From assembly GCA_030536565.1 (NCBI GenBank), contig JAUNPT010000104.1:1-8181 (forward strand): 8,181 bases of DNA. The letters are read 5' to 3'. Both the position numbers and the translations under genes were made by a program. Each line of letters opens with the position of its first letter. Position 1 is the first letter of the stretch. Source of the DNA: Eubacteriales bacterium. Lineage in GTDB: Bacteria > Bacillota > Clostridia > Lachnospirales > Lachnospiraceae. The notes under the pieces were generated by a model. It saw only the letters and a program-made list of their open reading frames with translations, was not told the origin of the DNA and searched no databases. Shown in pieces: positions 1 through 6,571 of the stretch.

Positions 1-1
1 A

Positions 2-112
2 AGGACTGTTGATGTTCATGTCAGAAGATTAAGAGAAAAGATAGAGAAGAATCCAAGTGAGCCAAAGTACGTTCATACTAAGTGGGGAGTAGGATATTAC
101 TTTAATGTTTAG
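2..112 (+). CDS. OmpR/PhoB-family response regulator, C-terminal end (5'-truncated)
   Basis: Only the last 36 residues are in the window, in the frame that begins at base 2 and ends with TAG at 110-112. They read RTVDVHVRRLREKIE, then a short turn and KYVHTKWGVGYYF. This is the recognition helix and C-terminal beta-hairpin wing of the winged-helix DNA-binding domain of OmpR/PhoB response regulators, a family in which the V-D-V-H-(V/I)-x-x-L-R-x-K-(I/L) and GxGYxF motifs are very strongly conserved. The protein should bind promoter DNA after phosphorylation of an N-terminal receiver domain that lies outside the window. Its stop codon overlaps the start of the downstream histidine kinase by 8 bp, so the two are almost certainly a cognate, translationally coupled pair. 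The target genes cannot be told from this fragment. WalR, PhoP and VanR subtypes all look alike here. Confidence 0.93.
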   Translation, partial: RTVDVHVRRLREKIEKNPSEPKYVHTKWGVGYYFNV

Positions 113-1586
113 AGATAGTAAGGTCAGTCAGTATAAAAAAAAGCATTATAAATTGTATATGGCGCTGCTGCGTCTGTTTCGTTTTTTGGGAAGCAGTATT
201 GTAAAAATATTTCTGATAACGTCATTAGTCGGTATTGTTTCAGTCCATATTGCATTCTTTTTTGTCCATTATACATACAGTTACATGATTATGGACAGTG
301 AGACAGCAGTTTTGCAGACAGAGGCAGCCGTTGTTTCTGGTGAATTTTCTGCATATACGTCCTTAGATGAGGCTAAAAGAGACGGAATGTATAACCGTCT
401 TGTGCAGTATTCATCTCTTAATTCAGTAAGAATCAGGATAGTGGATGAAAGCTATAGGATTGTGCTTGATTCATATTCTTTAGAAACTGCAAAAACAATA
501 GTAAATCCGCGTGTAATAGATGTATTTAATATAGGAAAAAGCAAGTCCGGCTGTGATAAAAAAACAGGGGAAATAGAGGCTGTTGTTCCGGTTTATGGCA
601 ATACACCGGAAATGCTTGGCGTTTTAGTGATGAATTTTGATTATTCAGAGGTTGGAAGCTTTGAAAAGCAGGTGAAGGACAGGACATATACATTTGAAAT
701 AATAATAGATGCAGTTGTTATTGCATTTTCGGCGCTGTTTGCTAATTTAAGCATGTCGGGATATAAGAGAGTATTTAAAATTGCAGAAGATGTGGCATCG
801 GGTCATACTGATAAGAGAATGGAGGTTAAGGGCAGTACAGAGCTAAGGGATTTTGCATGCAGCTTTAATGAAATAATGGATAAAACAAGTGAGCTTGACG
901 AATCAAGACAGGAATTTGTTTCAAATGTATCTCATGAGCTGAAAACACCGATTACGTCAATCAAGGTTCTGGCAGATTCACTTAATATGCAGGAAGATGT
1001 GCCATTAGAGCTGTATAAGGAATTTATGCAGGATATTGCAGCAGAAATTGACAGGGAAAATAAGATTATTGAAGACTTGCTGTCGCTTGTAAGACTTGAT
1101 AAAAAGGCTTCACTGCTCAATCTTACATCAGTAAATCTTAATGAATTGCTGGAGCTTGTATTAAAAAGGTTAAAGCCGATTGCCCAGAAGAAGAATGTGG
1201 AAATCCTTTTTGAGAGCTTCAGACCGGTTGTGGCTGAAATAGATGAGGTGAAATTTACACAGGTTATTTCCAATTTAGTTGAAAATGCAATTAAATATAA
1301 TGTAAATGATGGCTGGGTACATGTATCCTTAAATGCAGATTACCAGTATTTTTATGTAAGAGTTGAGGATTCAGGAATAGGAATCCCTGCAGAGAGCCAG
1401 AATAAGATTTTTGAACGCTTTTACAGAGTAGATAAGGCGAGGTCAAGGGAAACCGGCGGTACGGGGCTTGGGCTTGCAATTGTAAAGAACATTATCCTTA
1501 TGCATCATGGAACTATTAAAATGCACAGTGAAGAAAATATAGGAACAACATTTACACTTAGAATTCCTTTGAATTATGTGGAGTAG
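105..1586 (+). CDS. Membrane sensor histidine kinase (HAMP-HisKA-HATPase_c)
   Basis: This 493-residue protein senses an external signal and phosphorylates the upstream regulator. Two membrane segments (about residues 33-57 and 197-216) flank an extracytoplasmic domain of about 140 residues, which may be a Cache/PAS-like fold (weak, from pattern only). A HAMP linker follows (about 217-270). The HisKA dimerisation domain carries the phospho-acceptor His277 in FVSNVSHELKTPITSIK. The ATPase domain has an N box (NLVENAIKYN, 390-399), G1 (DSGIGIP, 422-428), F box (KIFERFYRVD, 434-443) and G2 (GGTGLGLAIV, 451-460). All catalytic motifs are intact. There is no cytoplasmic PAS domain between HAMP and HisKA, unlike WalK. 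The ATG start at 105 overlaps the regulator stop and follows a purine-rich GGGGAGTAGGA stretch, so initiation is probably coupled. The signal is unknown. The next gene encodes an exported lipoprotein that may be its partner. Confidence 0.95.
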   Translation: MFRDSKVSQYKKKHYKLYMALLRLFRFLGSSIVKIFLITSLVGIVSVHIAFFFVHYTYSYMIMDSETAVLQTEAAVVSGEFSAYTSLDEAKRDGMYNRLVQYSSLNSVRIRIVDESYRIVLDSYSLETAKTIVNPRVIDVFNIGKSKSGCDKKTGEIEAVVPVYGNTPEMLGVLVMNFDYSEVGSFEKQVKDRTYTFEIIIDAVVIAFSALFANLSMSGYKRVFKIAEDVASGHTDKRMEVKGSTELRDFACSFNEIMDKTSELDESRQEFVSNVSHELKTPITSIKVLADSLNMQEDVPLELYKEFMQDIAAEIDRENKIIEDLLSLVRLDKKASLLNLTSVNLNELLELVLKRLKPIAQKKNVEILFESFRPVVAEIDEVKFTQVISNLVENAIKYNVNDGWVHVSLNADYQYFYVRVEDSGIGIPAESQNKIFERFYRVDKARSRETGGTGLGLAIVKNIILMHHGTIKMHSEENIGTTFTLRIPLNYVE

Positions 1587-1601
1587 GATGGAGTCGAAAC
1601 A

Positions 1602-2522
1602 ATGAAGAAAGCAGGAATAATCAAATATTTATTGTTATGTATGCTTGCAGTGCTTCTTATGGGAATTACAGCCTGTAAAGAAACTGGTGAAAAAAAACAT
1701 TATGAAATATATTATAGCAATTCAAATGGAAATAAGCTTGCAAAGAAAGATTATGAATCAGAGCAGACAGATACGCTTGAACTTATCAATGAGCTGATTA
1801 GCCAGATGAATGTCAATCAGAAGGATAATGAGTACATTGTAATAAAACCGGAATATCTTAGTATAGATAAGGTCGATTTGTCAGATAAGGAGGCAGTGAT
1901 TTATTTTAATGAAGCTTACTATGACATGAAAGCATCAACGGAAGTGCTTTTGCGTTCCGCTATTGTTCAGACGTTATGTCAGATAGATGGAGTTGATGAG
2001 GTTTTATTTATGGTTGCAGAGCAGCCGGCAGTGTATCCTGACGGAACAGCAATAGGTGTTATGAATATAGATTCATTTTCTGATGATACTGATGAAAAAA
2101 TTGGCAGGATAGAATGGCGTACAATAACATTGTATTATGCAAATAAGGCAGGAGACAGGCTGGTTAAGGACGAAGTCCCGGTTGCTTATAATAAAAATAT
2201 TTCTTTGGAAAAAATTGTTGTTGAGAAGCTTATTAATGGGCCTGTAAATGCTGGGACATATGCAACTCTGCCATCGGATATGCATCTTCTTAATATCTCT
2301 GTAAATAATAATATATGCTATGTTAATTTAAGCAGTGAGTTTTCGACAGAAATGGTGAATGTATCTGCAATGCTGCCAGTGTATTCAGTAGTAAATTCCC
2401 TGTGTGAGCTTGATACAATCGAAGGGGTTAAAATTCTTATAAATGGCAATTCAACAAAAGCGTTTAGAGAGAGTATTAATCTGGATACGGTGTTTTATTT
2501 TAATGATACGTTGATTCAGTAA
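1602..2522 (+). CDS. Lipoprotein with tandem GerMN domains
   Basis: The 306-residue product begins with a signal peptide (MKK, then a hydrophobic run at about 8-24) ending in a lipobox ITA-C, with Cys25 as the predicted lipidation site. It should therefore be anchored on the outer face of the cell membrane. Two similar halves follow, about residues 34-155 and 174-296. Each opens with an IYY/LYY-type strand followed by a polar turn (HYEIYYSNSNGNKL; TITLYYANKAGDRL), then an acidic helix and an AVIYFNEAY/CYVNLSSEF strand. This matches the duplicated GerMN (sporulation/spore germination) fold. An RBS (GGATGGAG, 1586-1593) precedes the ATG, 15 bp after the kinase stop. GerMN proteins include B. 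subtilis GerM and actinobacterial LpqB. Its place directly behind a sensor kinase suggests a role in signalling or envelope sensing rather than in germination alone, but that is inference. Confidence 0.88.
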   Translation: MKKAGIIKYLLLCMLAVLLMGITACKETGEKKHYEIYYSNSNGNKLAKKDYESEQTDTLELINELISQMNVNQKDNEYIVIKPEYLSIDKVDLSDKEAVIYFNEAYYDMKASTEVLLRSAIVQTLCQIDGVDEVLFMVAEQPAVYPDGTAIGVMNIDSFSDDTDEKIGRIEWRTITLYYANKAGDRLVKDEVPVAYNKNISLEKIVVEKLINGPVNAGTYATLPSDMHLLNISVNNNICYVNLSSEFSTEMVNVSAMLPVYSVVNSLCELDTIEGVKILINGNSTKAFRESINLDTVFYFNDTLIQ

Positions 2523-2542
2523 AATGACTTTATTATAAGGTG

Positions 2543-2561
2543 CTGTTCTTAGAAAGGACAG
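2543..2561 (+). promoter_or_regulatory. Hairpin covering the comEC ribosome binding site
   Basis: CTGTTCTT (2543-2550) and AAGGACAG (2554-2561) can form an 8 bp stem, seven Watson-Crick pairs plus one G-U, around an AGA loop. The 3' arm contains AAGGA (2554-2558), the only Shine-Dalgarno-like sequence before the GTG start at 2565. No T tract follows, so it is not a terminator. The folded form would be expected to mask the comEC ribosome binding site. The pairing is seen in the sequence. A regulatory effect is inferred. Confidence 0.55.
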
Positions 2562-2564
2562 TTA

Positions 2565-4937
2565 GTGAAAAGACCTTTTTTAACTGGGGCAGTATTTGTG
2601 TTCACAGGTGCTGTGTGTGCAGTCTGCCTCAATATATTTGCAGCTGCTGTTGCAGGTGCTTTAGAGCTGGCAGTATGTGCCGCCTTCTTAAAAAGAAAAA
2701 ATCTGAAGTTTATTAATTATATTTATTTGTTTGTCTGTCTGGCAGTAATGTTCATAGTCTTTTATAATACCCGTCACAAATTATCCCTGAGTTTTTATGA
2801 AAAACAGCTGGAAAAATCAAATGGGGAGGAGTGCATTATTTATGGAAAAGTGAGTGCAGTAAATTCCAAAGGGCAATATATACAGCTTCGTCTGAGCAGG
2901 TGCAGGATTATGTTAGAGGAATCGGGGCAATGCCTTGAAGAAGCCGGAGTGCTTATATATGTGGATTCGTTTGATGGCTTTGTTGGCGACAATGTTAAGG
3001 TATGCGGGCATTTAGAAGCATTCGGCAGGCAAAGAAATGAAGGCGGGTTTGATGTGAGAGCATATTATCATTCTGTTGGTTTGGATTATGCATGTGTGGC
3101 GAAATATTCAGAAATTACAAAGAAAGGTGAAAATGAAACCTATAGGGTGATTAAAAGATTTTCAAAATATATTGCACAAGTGTTTGACAGTATTTTGGAT
3201 AAGGAGGAAGCAGGAATACTAGCTTCTGTGATTCTAGGAGATAAAAGTAATCTGGATAATAATATAAAACTGCTTTATCAGACAAGTGGAATTGCACATA
3301 TACTGGCAATCAGCGGACTTCATGTTTCTGTTATAGGGCTTAGCCTGTACTGCATATTAAAAAAGCTGCTTCCATTTTTTTTAGCGGCAGTTTTAGGAGG
3401 AATGGTTATGACTGCCTATCTTTTGATGACGGGAAATGGCATATCAGTATTCCGCGCAGTTGTAATGTTTATTATAGCAGTTAGTGCAGAGGTTATAGGG
3501 AGGACTTATGATTTAGCTACTGCTTTGTCTGTAGCAGGTATGCTGCTTATTTTTGATGATGGCAGAGTGATAATGAATATGGGTTTCTGGCTTTCGTTTA
3601 CGGCTTTGGCTGGAATATGCTGGGTATTTCCAGTGCTTTCTAAAGTGTTTAATAAATATAAGGAAAAAAAGGTAAGGGCAAAGATTTTAGATACGGTGCT
3701 TGCAAGCGTTGCAGTGCAGTTATCAACGCTGCCAGTTGTTTTGTGGTGCTATTACCAGATTCCAGTTTTTGGGTTTCTGTTAAATCTTATAGTTATTCCG
3801 CTTATGAGCCTGTTAATGATAAGCGGAGTCCTTGCAGGTTTAATAGGGTTATTTTCAACAGAGGCAGCTCTATTTGTAATTGGCGGTGCTCATTATATAT
3901 TGAAATTTTATAAGCTGCTATGCAGTTGGTATGTAAAAATTCCAAATGGAATATGGGTGACAGGAAGGCCAAAACAGATATCTATCGTGATATATATATT
4001 CGTGAGCGTAATTATCCTGATATATTTTTATAATATAGATAATAAAAGAAAAATGAAACATAAGCTGGCATCAATAGTGATATTTATGGCTGCCCTGCTT
4101 TCACTGAGAAGACAGCCTGAGCATGGTATGCTTGTTAACATGATAGATGTTGGACAGGGAGACAGTATATTTGTACGGACAGATGAGGGATTTACATGTC
4201 TTTTTGACGGAGGAAGCCTTGATGTTAAAAATGCTGGTTCAAAAAGGATACTTCCGTATCTAAAAAGCCAGGGGATAAAAAAACTGGATTATATAATAGT
4301 AAGCCATTCGGATTCAGACCATATAAATGGAATACTGGAGCTTATTGAGACGCAGGATAGTGCGTTTTCAGTAAAAGAAATAGTATTGCCGGATATACAG
4401 GCCAATAGGGCTGATGATAATTATGTAAGGTTTGTGGAAGAAGCCAGGAAATACAATATAAAAATAAGCTATGCTTCAGCTCAGGGAAGCATTCAGAATG
4501 GAAAATATTTTTCGCTGACCTGTGTGCACCCTGAGAAAAATTATAATTTTGAATCAGCTAATGATTATTCAGCGGTATATCTTCTTCAATATAAGAATTT
4601 TAAAATGCTTTTTACAGGTGACGCTGAATTAAAAGCAGAGAAGCACATGATTGAAAGCAGCAGCAAAAATTTATTTTGTGACATTAATATTTTAAAGACA
4701 GGCCATCATGGGAGCAGGAGTTCATCTGGAGAAGAATTTTTAAAAATAATAAAACCAGAGGCTGCACTGATATCCTGTGGAGCAGATAACAGCTATGGAC
4801 ACCCTCACAATCAGACGCTTGAAAGGCTTAGAGAAATTGGCTGCAATTTTTATATCACAGCCAGATTAGGAGCAATAAAAGTTGTTACAGATGGAAATAA
4901 ATACACAATCAAGTCTTTTCTAAAGACAAATCATTAG
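2565..4937 (+). CDS. comEC: ComEC/Rec2 DNA-uptake channel with metallo-beta-lactamase domain
   Basis: This 790-residue polytopic membrane protein has the full ComEC layout and is close to the Bacillus length of about 776. Hydrophobic segments near 5-66 are followed by a DUF4131/OB-like soluble region (about 70-190). The competence domain comes next (about 210-490), marked by ILASVILGDKSNL and TSGIAHILAISGLHVSVIG at 218-258 and several more membrane spans. The C-terminal metallo-beta-lactamase domain (about 520-790) has IDVGQGDS (527-534), HSDSDH (581-586), FTGDAE (683-688), KTGHHGS (711-717) and YGHPH (744-748). The metal-binding set is intact, so nuclease activity is plausible. ComEC passes single-stranded DNA into the cell during transformation. 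The GTG start at 2565 follows AGAAAGGA by 6 nt and no other initiator lies nearby. comEA, usually upstream, is not in the window. Confidence 0.96.
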   Translation: MKRPFLTGAVFVFTGAVCAVCLNIFAAAVAGALELAVCAAFLKRKNLKFINYIYLFVCLAVMFIVFYNTRHKLSLSFYEKQLEKSNGEECIIYGKVSAVNSKGQYIQLRLSRCRIMLEESGQCLEEAGVLIYVDSFDGFVGDNVKVCGHLEAFGRQRNEGGFDVRAYYHSVGLDYACVAKYSEITKKGENETYRVIKRFSKYIAQVFDSILDKEEAGILASVILGDKSNLDNNIKLLYQTSGIAHILAISGLHVSVIGLSLYCILKKLLPFFLAAVLGGMVMTAYLLMTGNGISVFRAVVMFIIAVSAEVIGRTYDLATALSVAGMLLIFDDGRVIMNMGFWLSFTALAGICWVFPVLSKVFNKYKEKKVRAKILDTVLASVAVQLSTLPVVLWCYYQIPVFGFLLNLIVIPLMSLLMISGVLAGLIGLFSTEAALFVIGGAHYILKFYKLLCSWYVKIPNGIWVTGRPKQISIVIYIFVSVIILIYFYNIDNKRKMKHKLASIVIFMAALLSLRRQPEHGMLVNMIDVGQGDSIFVRTDEGFTCLFDGGSLDVKNAGSKRILPYLKSQGIKKLDYIIVSHSDSDHINGILELIETQDSAFSVKEIVLPDIQANRADDNYVRFVEEARKYNIKISYASAQGSIQNGKYFSLTCVHPEKNYNFESANDYSAVYLLQYKNFKMLFTGDAELKAEKHMIESSSKNLFCDINILKTGHHGSRSSSGEEFLKIIKPEAALISCGADNSYGHPHNQTLERLREIGCNFYITARLGAIKVVTDGNKYTIKSFLKTNH

Positions 4938-5000
4938 AAAAATGATACAATTGGAATTGAGTAAAATGAGGTGCATGGCACAGTTATTATGGAGACATAA

Positions 5001-5987
5001 ATGAAAACAATTAACGAACATATAAAAATAAATGAATTTAAAAGTGTATATTTGATTTATGGTGAAGAAGAATATTTAAAAAAACAATACCGTGACAAAT
5101 TAAAAAATGCCATTATTAGTGATGACACAATGAACTATTCTTATTATGAGGGGGATAAAATCCAGCTTAACGAGGTTCTTGCAATTGCGTATACAATGCA
5201 ATTTTTTTCAGAGCGCAGGCTTATTATTATTGAGAACAGCGTATTTATAAAATCATCAAATGAAAAGCTTGCGGATTATATTAAGACACTCCCTGATTAT
5301 CTGATTATGGTATTTGTTGAAAGCGCAGTTGATAAGAGAAATAAGGTGTATAAGGCTATTGCTGAAAGAGGATATATTACAGAGATGAATACTCCGTCAA
5401 CAGGACAGCTTCAGAGATGGATTTTAGGTATTTTAAAGGCAGAGGGGAAAACAATCGGAAAGGCGGCCATCGAACTTCTGCTGTCAAAGACCGGCGCTGG
5501 AATGGATTTAATACGTACAGAGCTTGAAAAACTTACCGCTTACTGTATAGACAGAAATGAAGTCACATTAAAGGACGTTGAGGCTGTGTGTGTGTCACAG
5601 ACCACTAATAAAATATTTGACATGGTAGCCGCAATGGCAATGAAGGATACGGATTTGGCATTAAGATATTACTATGATTTACTTACCTTAAAAGAGCCTC
5701 CAATGAGAATACTATATCTTATAGTAAGACAGTTTAACGGATTATTACAGACAAAGGACGGTATAAACAGAAGTATGGCACAAAGTGAAATGGCAAGGGC
5801 CATAGGAGTAGCACCGTTCGTAGTTGGAAAATACCTTGGACAGTCAAAGCTTTTTACTCAGGAACAGCTAATGTCAGCACTTGAAGAATGTGCCGGGGTG
5901 GAGGAGGCTGTAAAAACAGGCAGACTTGACGATAAGATTGCTGTTGAGATGATATTGGTAAAGTACAGTTCAAAGGATAAAGCTTAA
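5001..5987 (+). CDS. holA: DNA polymerase III delta subunit (clamp loader)
   Basis: At 328 residues this is the normal size for HolA (YqeN in B. subtilis), the clamp-loader subunit that opens the beta sliding clamp so it can be placed on DNA. Recognisable family features are YLIYGEEEYLKKQ (17-29), a vestigial nucleotide-binding region without a Walker A lysine motif as expected for delta, then FFSERRLIIIENS (68-80), VFVESAVDKRNKVYKA (104-119) and the C-terminal signature TGRLDDKIAVEMILVKYS (306-323). The ATG at 5001 has GGAG at 4991-4994 with a 6 nt spacer, and an in-frame TAA lies immediately upstream (4998-5000), so the start is well fixed. The gene follows comEC by 63 bp, as in Bacillus, and ends at a strong hairpin terminator. 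No clear promoter was found in the comEC-holA gap, so it is probably read through from upstream. Confidence 0.96.
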   Translation: MKTINEHIKINEFKSVYLIYGEEEYLKKQYRDKLKNAIISDDTMNYSYYEGDKIQLNEVLAIAYTMQFFSERRLIIIENSVFIKSSNEKLADYIKTLPDYLIMVFVESAVDKRNKVYKAIAERGYITEMNTPSTGQLQRWILGILKAEGKTIGKAAIELLLSKTGAGMDLIRTELEKLTAYCIDRNEVTLKDVEAVCVSQTTNKIFDMVAAMAMKDTDLALRYYYDLLTLKEPPMRILYLIVRQFNGLLQTKDGINRSMAQSEMARAIGVAPFVVGKYLGQSKLFTQEQLMSALEECAGVEEAVKTGRLDDKIAVEMILVKYSSKDKA

Positions 5988-5990
5988 GAC

Positions 5991-6040
5991 AAAAAAAGGA
6001 ACCGATGCGAGTGGGTGCTGACATCGATTCCTTTTTTATT
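5991..6040. terminator. Bidirectional rho-independent terminator between holA and rpsT
   Basis: An A tract plus GGAACCGATG (to 6007) pairs with CATCGATTCC plus a T tract (6022-6037) around a 14 nt loop. The A tract and T tract make it a terminator in both directions, serving holA on the plus strand and rpsT on the minus strand, whose stop is at 6056-6058. The one imperfect position is C opposite A in the plus-strand RNA but becomes a U-G wobble in the minus-strand RNA, so the rpsT-side hairpin is the more continuous of the two. Confidence 0.93.
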
Positions 6041-6055
6041 ATGTTTCTATTGCAA

Positions 6056-6319
6056 TTAAGCCATTGCGTTAACAGCTTTAGTAATACGAGAAACTTTTCT
6101 AGCAGCTGTATTCTTATGGAAAATACCTTTAGAAGCAGCCTTTGAGATTTCGCCAATAGCAACTGGTAATATAGCTTCAGCAGCAGCCTTGTCGCCTGCA
6201 GCAACAGCAGCGTCAACCTTCTTTACATAAGTCTTAACTCTAGACTTAACAGCCTTATTTCTATCAGCTCTTACCTGACTTGTTAATACTCTCTTCTTAG
6301 CAGATTTAATGTTAGCCAA
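6056..6319 (-). CDS. rpsT: 30S ribosomal protein S20
   Basis: The 87-residue product begins (M)ANIKSAKKRVLTSQ and continues as a basic, alanine-rich helical protein ending FHKNTAARKVSRITKAVNAMA, the classic S20 pattern and length. S20 binds 16S rRNA early in 30S assembly. The start is TTG at 6319-6317. The ribosome binding site GGAGGTG (6332-6326) lies 6 nt upstream, and family alignment begins exactly here. A second in-frame TTG at 6334-6332 would add five residues (EVYG plus the initiator) but overlaps the ribosome binding site, so it is rejected. No ATG is available in frame near the start. The gene is convergent with holA and divergent from gpr, as in B. subtilis, and is transcribed alone between its own promoter and the shared terminator. 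Confidence 0.97.
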   Translation of the reverse strand: MANIKSAKKRVLTSQVRADRNKAVKSRVKTYVKKVDAAVAAGDKAAAEAILPVAIGEISKAASKGIFHKNTAARKVSRITKAVNAMA

Positions 6320-6325
6320 TCCGTA

Positions 6326-6332
6326 CACCTCC
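6326..6332 (-). promoter_or_regulatory. rpsT ribosome binding site that sets a TTG start
   Basis: GGAGGTG on the minus strand is a near-perfect Shine-Dalgarno sequence. Its spacing of 6 nt selects the TTG at 6319-6317 as start codon and excludes the more upstream TTG, which overlaps it. Confidence 0.88.
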
Positions 6333-6364
6333 AAATTATATTGATTTCATTATTGTTATGATCT

Positions 6365-6404
6365 GTTTTGCATTAAAGCCGGACACGGACGATCTAATGT
6401 AAAC
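6365..6404 (-). promoter_or_regulatory. Candidate hairpin in the rpsT mRNA leader
   Basis: Read on the minus strand, GUUU (6404-6401) and CAUUA (6399-6395) can pair with AAAC (6368-6365) and UAAUG (6375-6371), interrupted by a small 1 x 2 internal loop. A nested CCG-UGUC-CGG mini-hairpin sits at the top. The structure starts a few nucleotides after the predicted transcription start and ends about 32 nt before the ribosome binding site. It could stabilise the message or be a binding site for S20 autoregulation. No known leader family was recognised, and the stem is A/U-rich. Confidence 0.35.
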
Positions 6405-6414
6405 ATACTCACAT

Positions 6415-6443
6415 ATTCTATAATATATAACATATTCTGTCAA
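6415..6443 (-). promoter_or_regulatory. Sigma-A promoter of rpsT
   Basis: On the minus strand a perfect -35 TTGACA (6443-6438) is separated by exactly 17 nt from TAGAAT (6420-6415), which has one mismatch to TATAAT. Transcription should start near 6408, giving a leader of about 90 nt. A/T tracts just upstream (6454-6488) could act as an UP element. This fits the high expression expected of a ribosomal protein gene. Confidence 0.85.
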
Positions 6444-6453
6444 TAAAAATGTG

Positions 6454-6488
6454 AAATTAATTTCTTAAAATCCACCAAAATTAATTTT
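6454..6488. repeat. Two A/T palindromes between the divergent rpsT and gpr promoters
   Basis: The perfect palindrome AAATTAATTT (6454-6463) recurs in a longer form, AAAATTAATTTT (6477-6488), with centres 24 bp apart. They lie upstream of the rpsT -35 box and of gpr. They may be an UP element for rpsT, a paired protein-binding site, or chance in A/T-rich DNA. Confidence 0.4.
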
Positions 6489-6516
6489 AATATCAGTAAC
6501 AAACGTATAAAGAATA

Positions 6517-6546
6517 ACATAGGAGAAACAATAAGTAAACAATGTA
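6517..6546 (+). promoter_or_regulatory. Possible sigma-G/F-type promoter of gpr
   Basis: ACATA (6517-6521, 4 of 5 to GHATR) and CAATGTA (6540-6546, one mismatch to CATWNTA) are 18 nt apart, close to the forespore sigma-G pattern. In B. subtilis gpr is transcribed in the forespore. A better -35-like GTATA occurs at 6505-6509 but lacks a well-spaced -10. The match is imperfect. If it is right, transcription begins near 6553 and the ATG at 6542 cannot be the start of gpr. Confidence 0.35.
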
Positions 6547-6552
6547 TTTTTT

Positions 6553-6559
6553 AGGAGGT
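6553..6559 (+). promoter_or_regulatory. gpr ribosome binding site
   Basis: AGGAGGT is a full-strength Shine-Dalgarno sequence 12 nt before ATG 6572. The spacing is longer than usual. It lies inside the longer reading frame that starts at ATG 6542, which argues for the ATG at 6572 as the true start. Confidence 0.7.
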
Positions 6560-6571
6560 AAGAAGTATTGT

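Noticed and set aside
932..1479. Minus-strand open frames opposite the histidine kinase
   Set aside because: They lie wholly antisense to conserved HisKA and ATPase motifs, have no ribosome binding site and give serine/leucine-rich products of no recognisable family.
2073..2285. Minus-strand open frame opposite the GerMN lipoprotein
   Set aside because: It is a shadow of the real gene; no domain, no ribosome binding site.
4930..4946. Small hairpin ATCATT-AGAAA-AATGAT over the comEC stop codon as a terminator
   Set aside because: Only 6 A/T-rich pairs and no T tract follows, so it is unlikely to end transcription.
4948..4985. Promoter for holA in the comEC-holA gap
   Set aside because: TTGAGT at 4957 has no -10 hexamer at an acceptable distance; the nearest TTATTA is about 21 nt away.
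5854..6216. Minus-strand frame of 120 codons over the holA end and rpsT
   Set aside because: It runs through the terminator and overlaps rpsT in another frame; leucine-rich shadow product.
6332..6334. Upstream TTG as rpsT start giving 92 residues
   Set aside because: It overlaps the Shine-Dalgarno sequence itself and adds residues absent from the S20 family.
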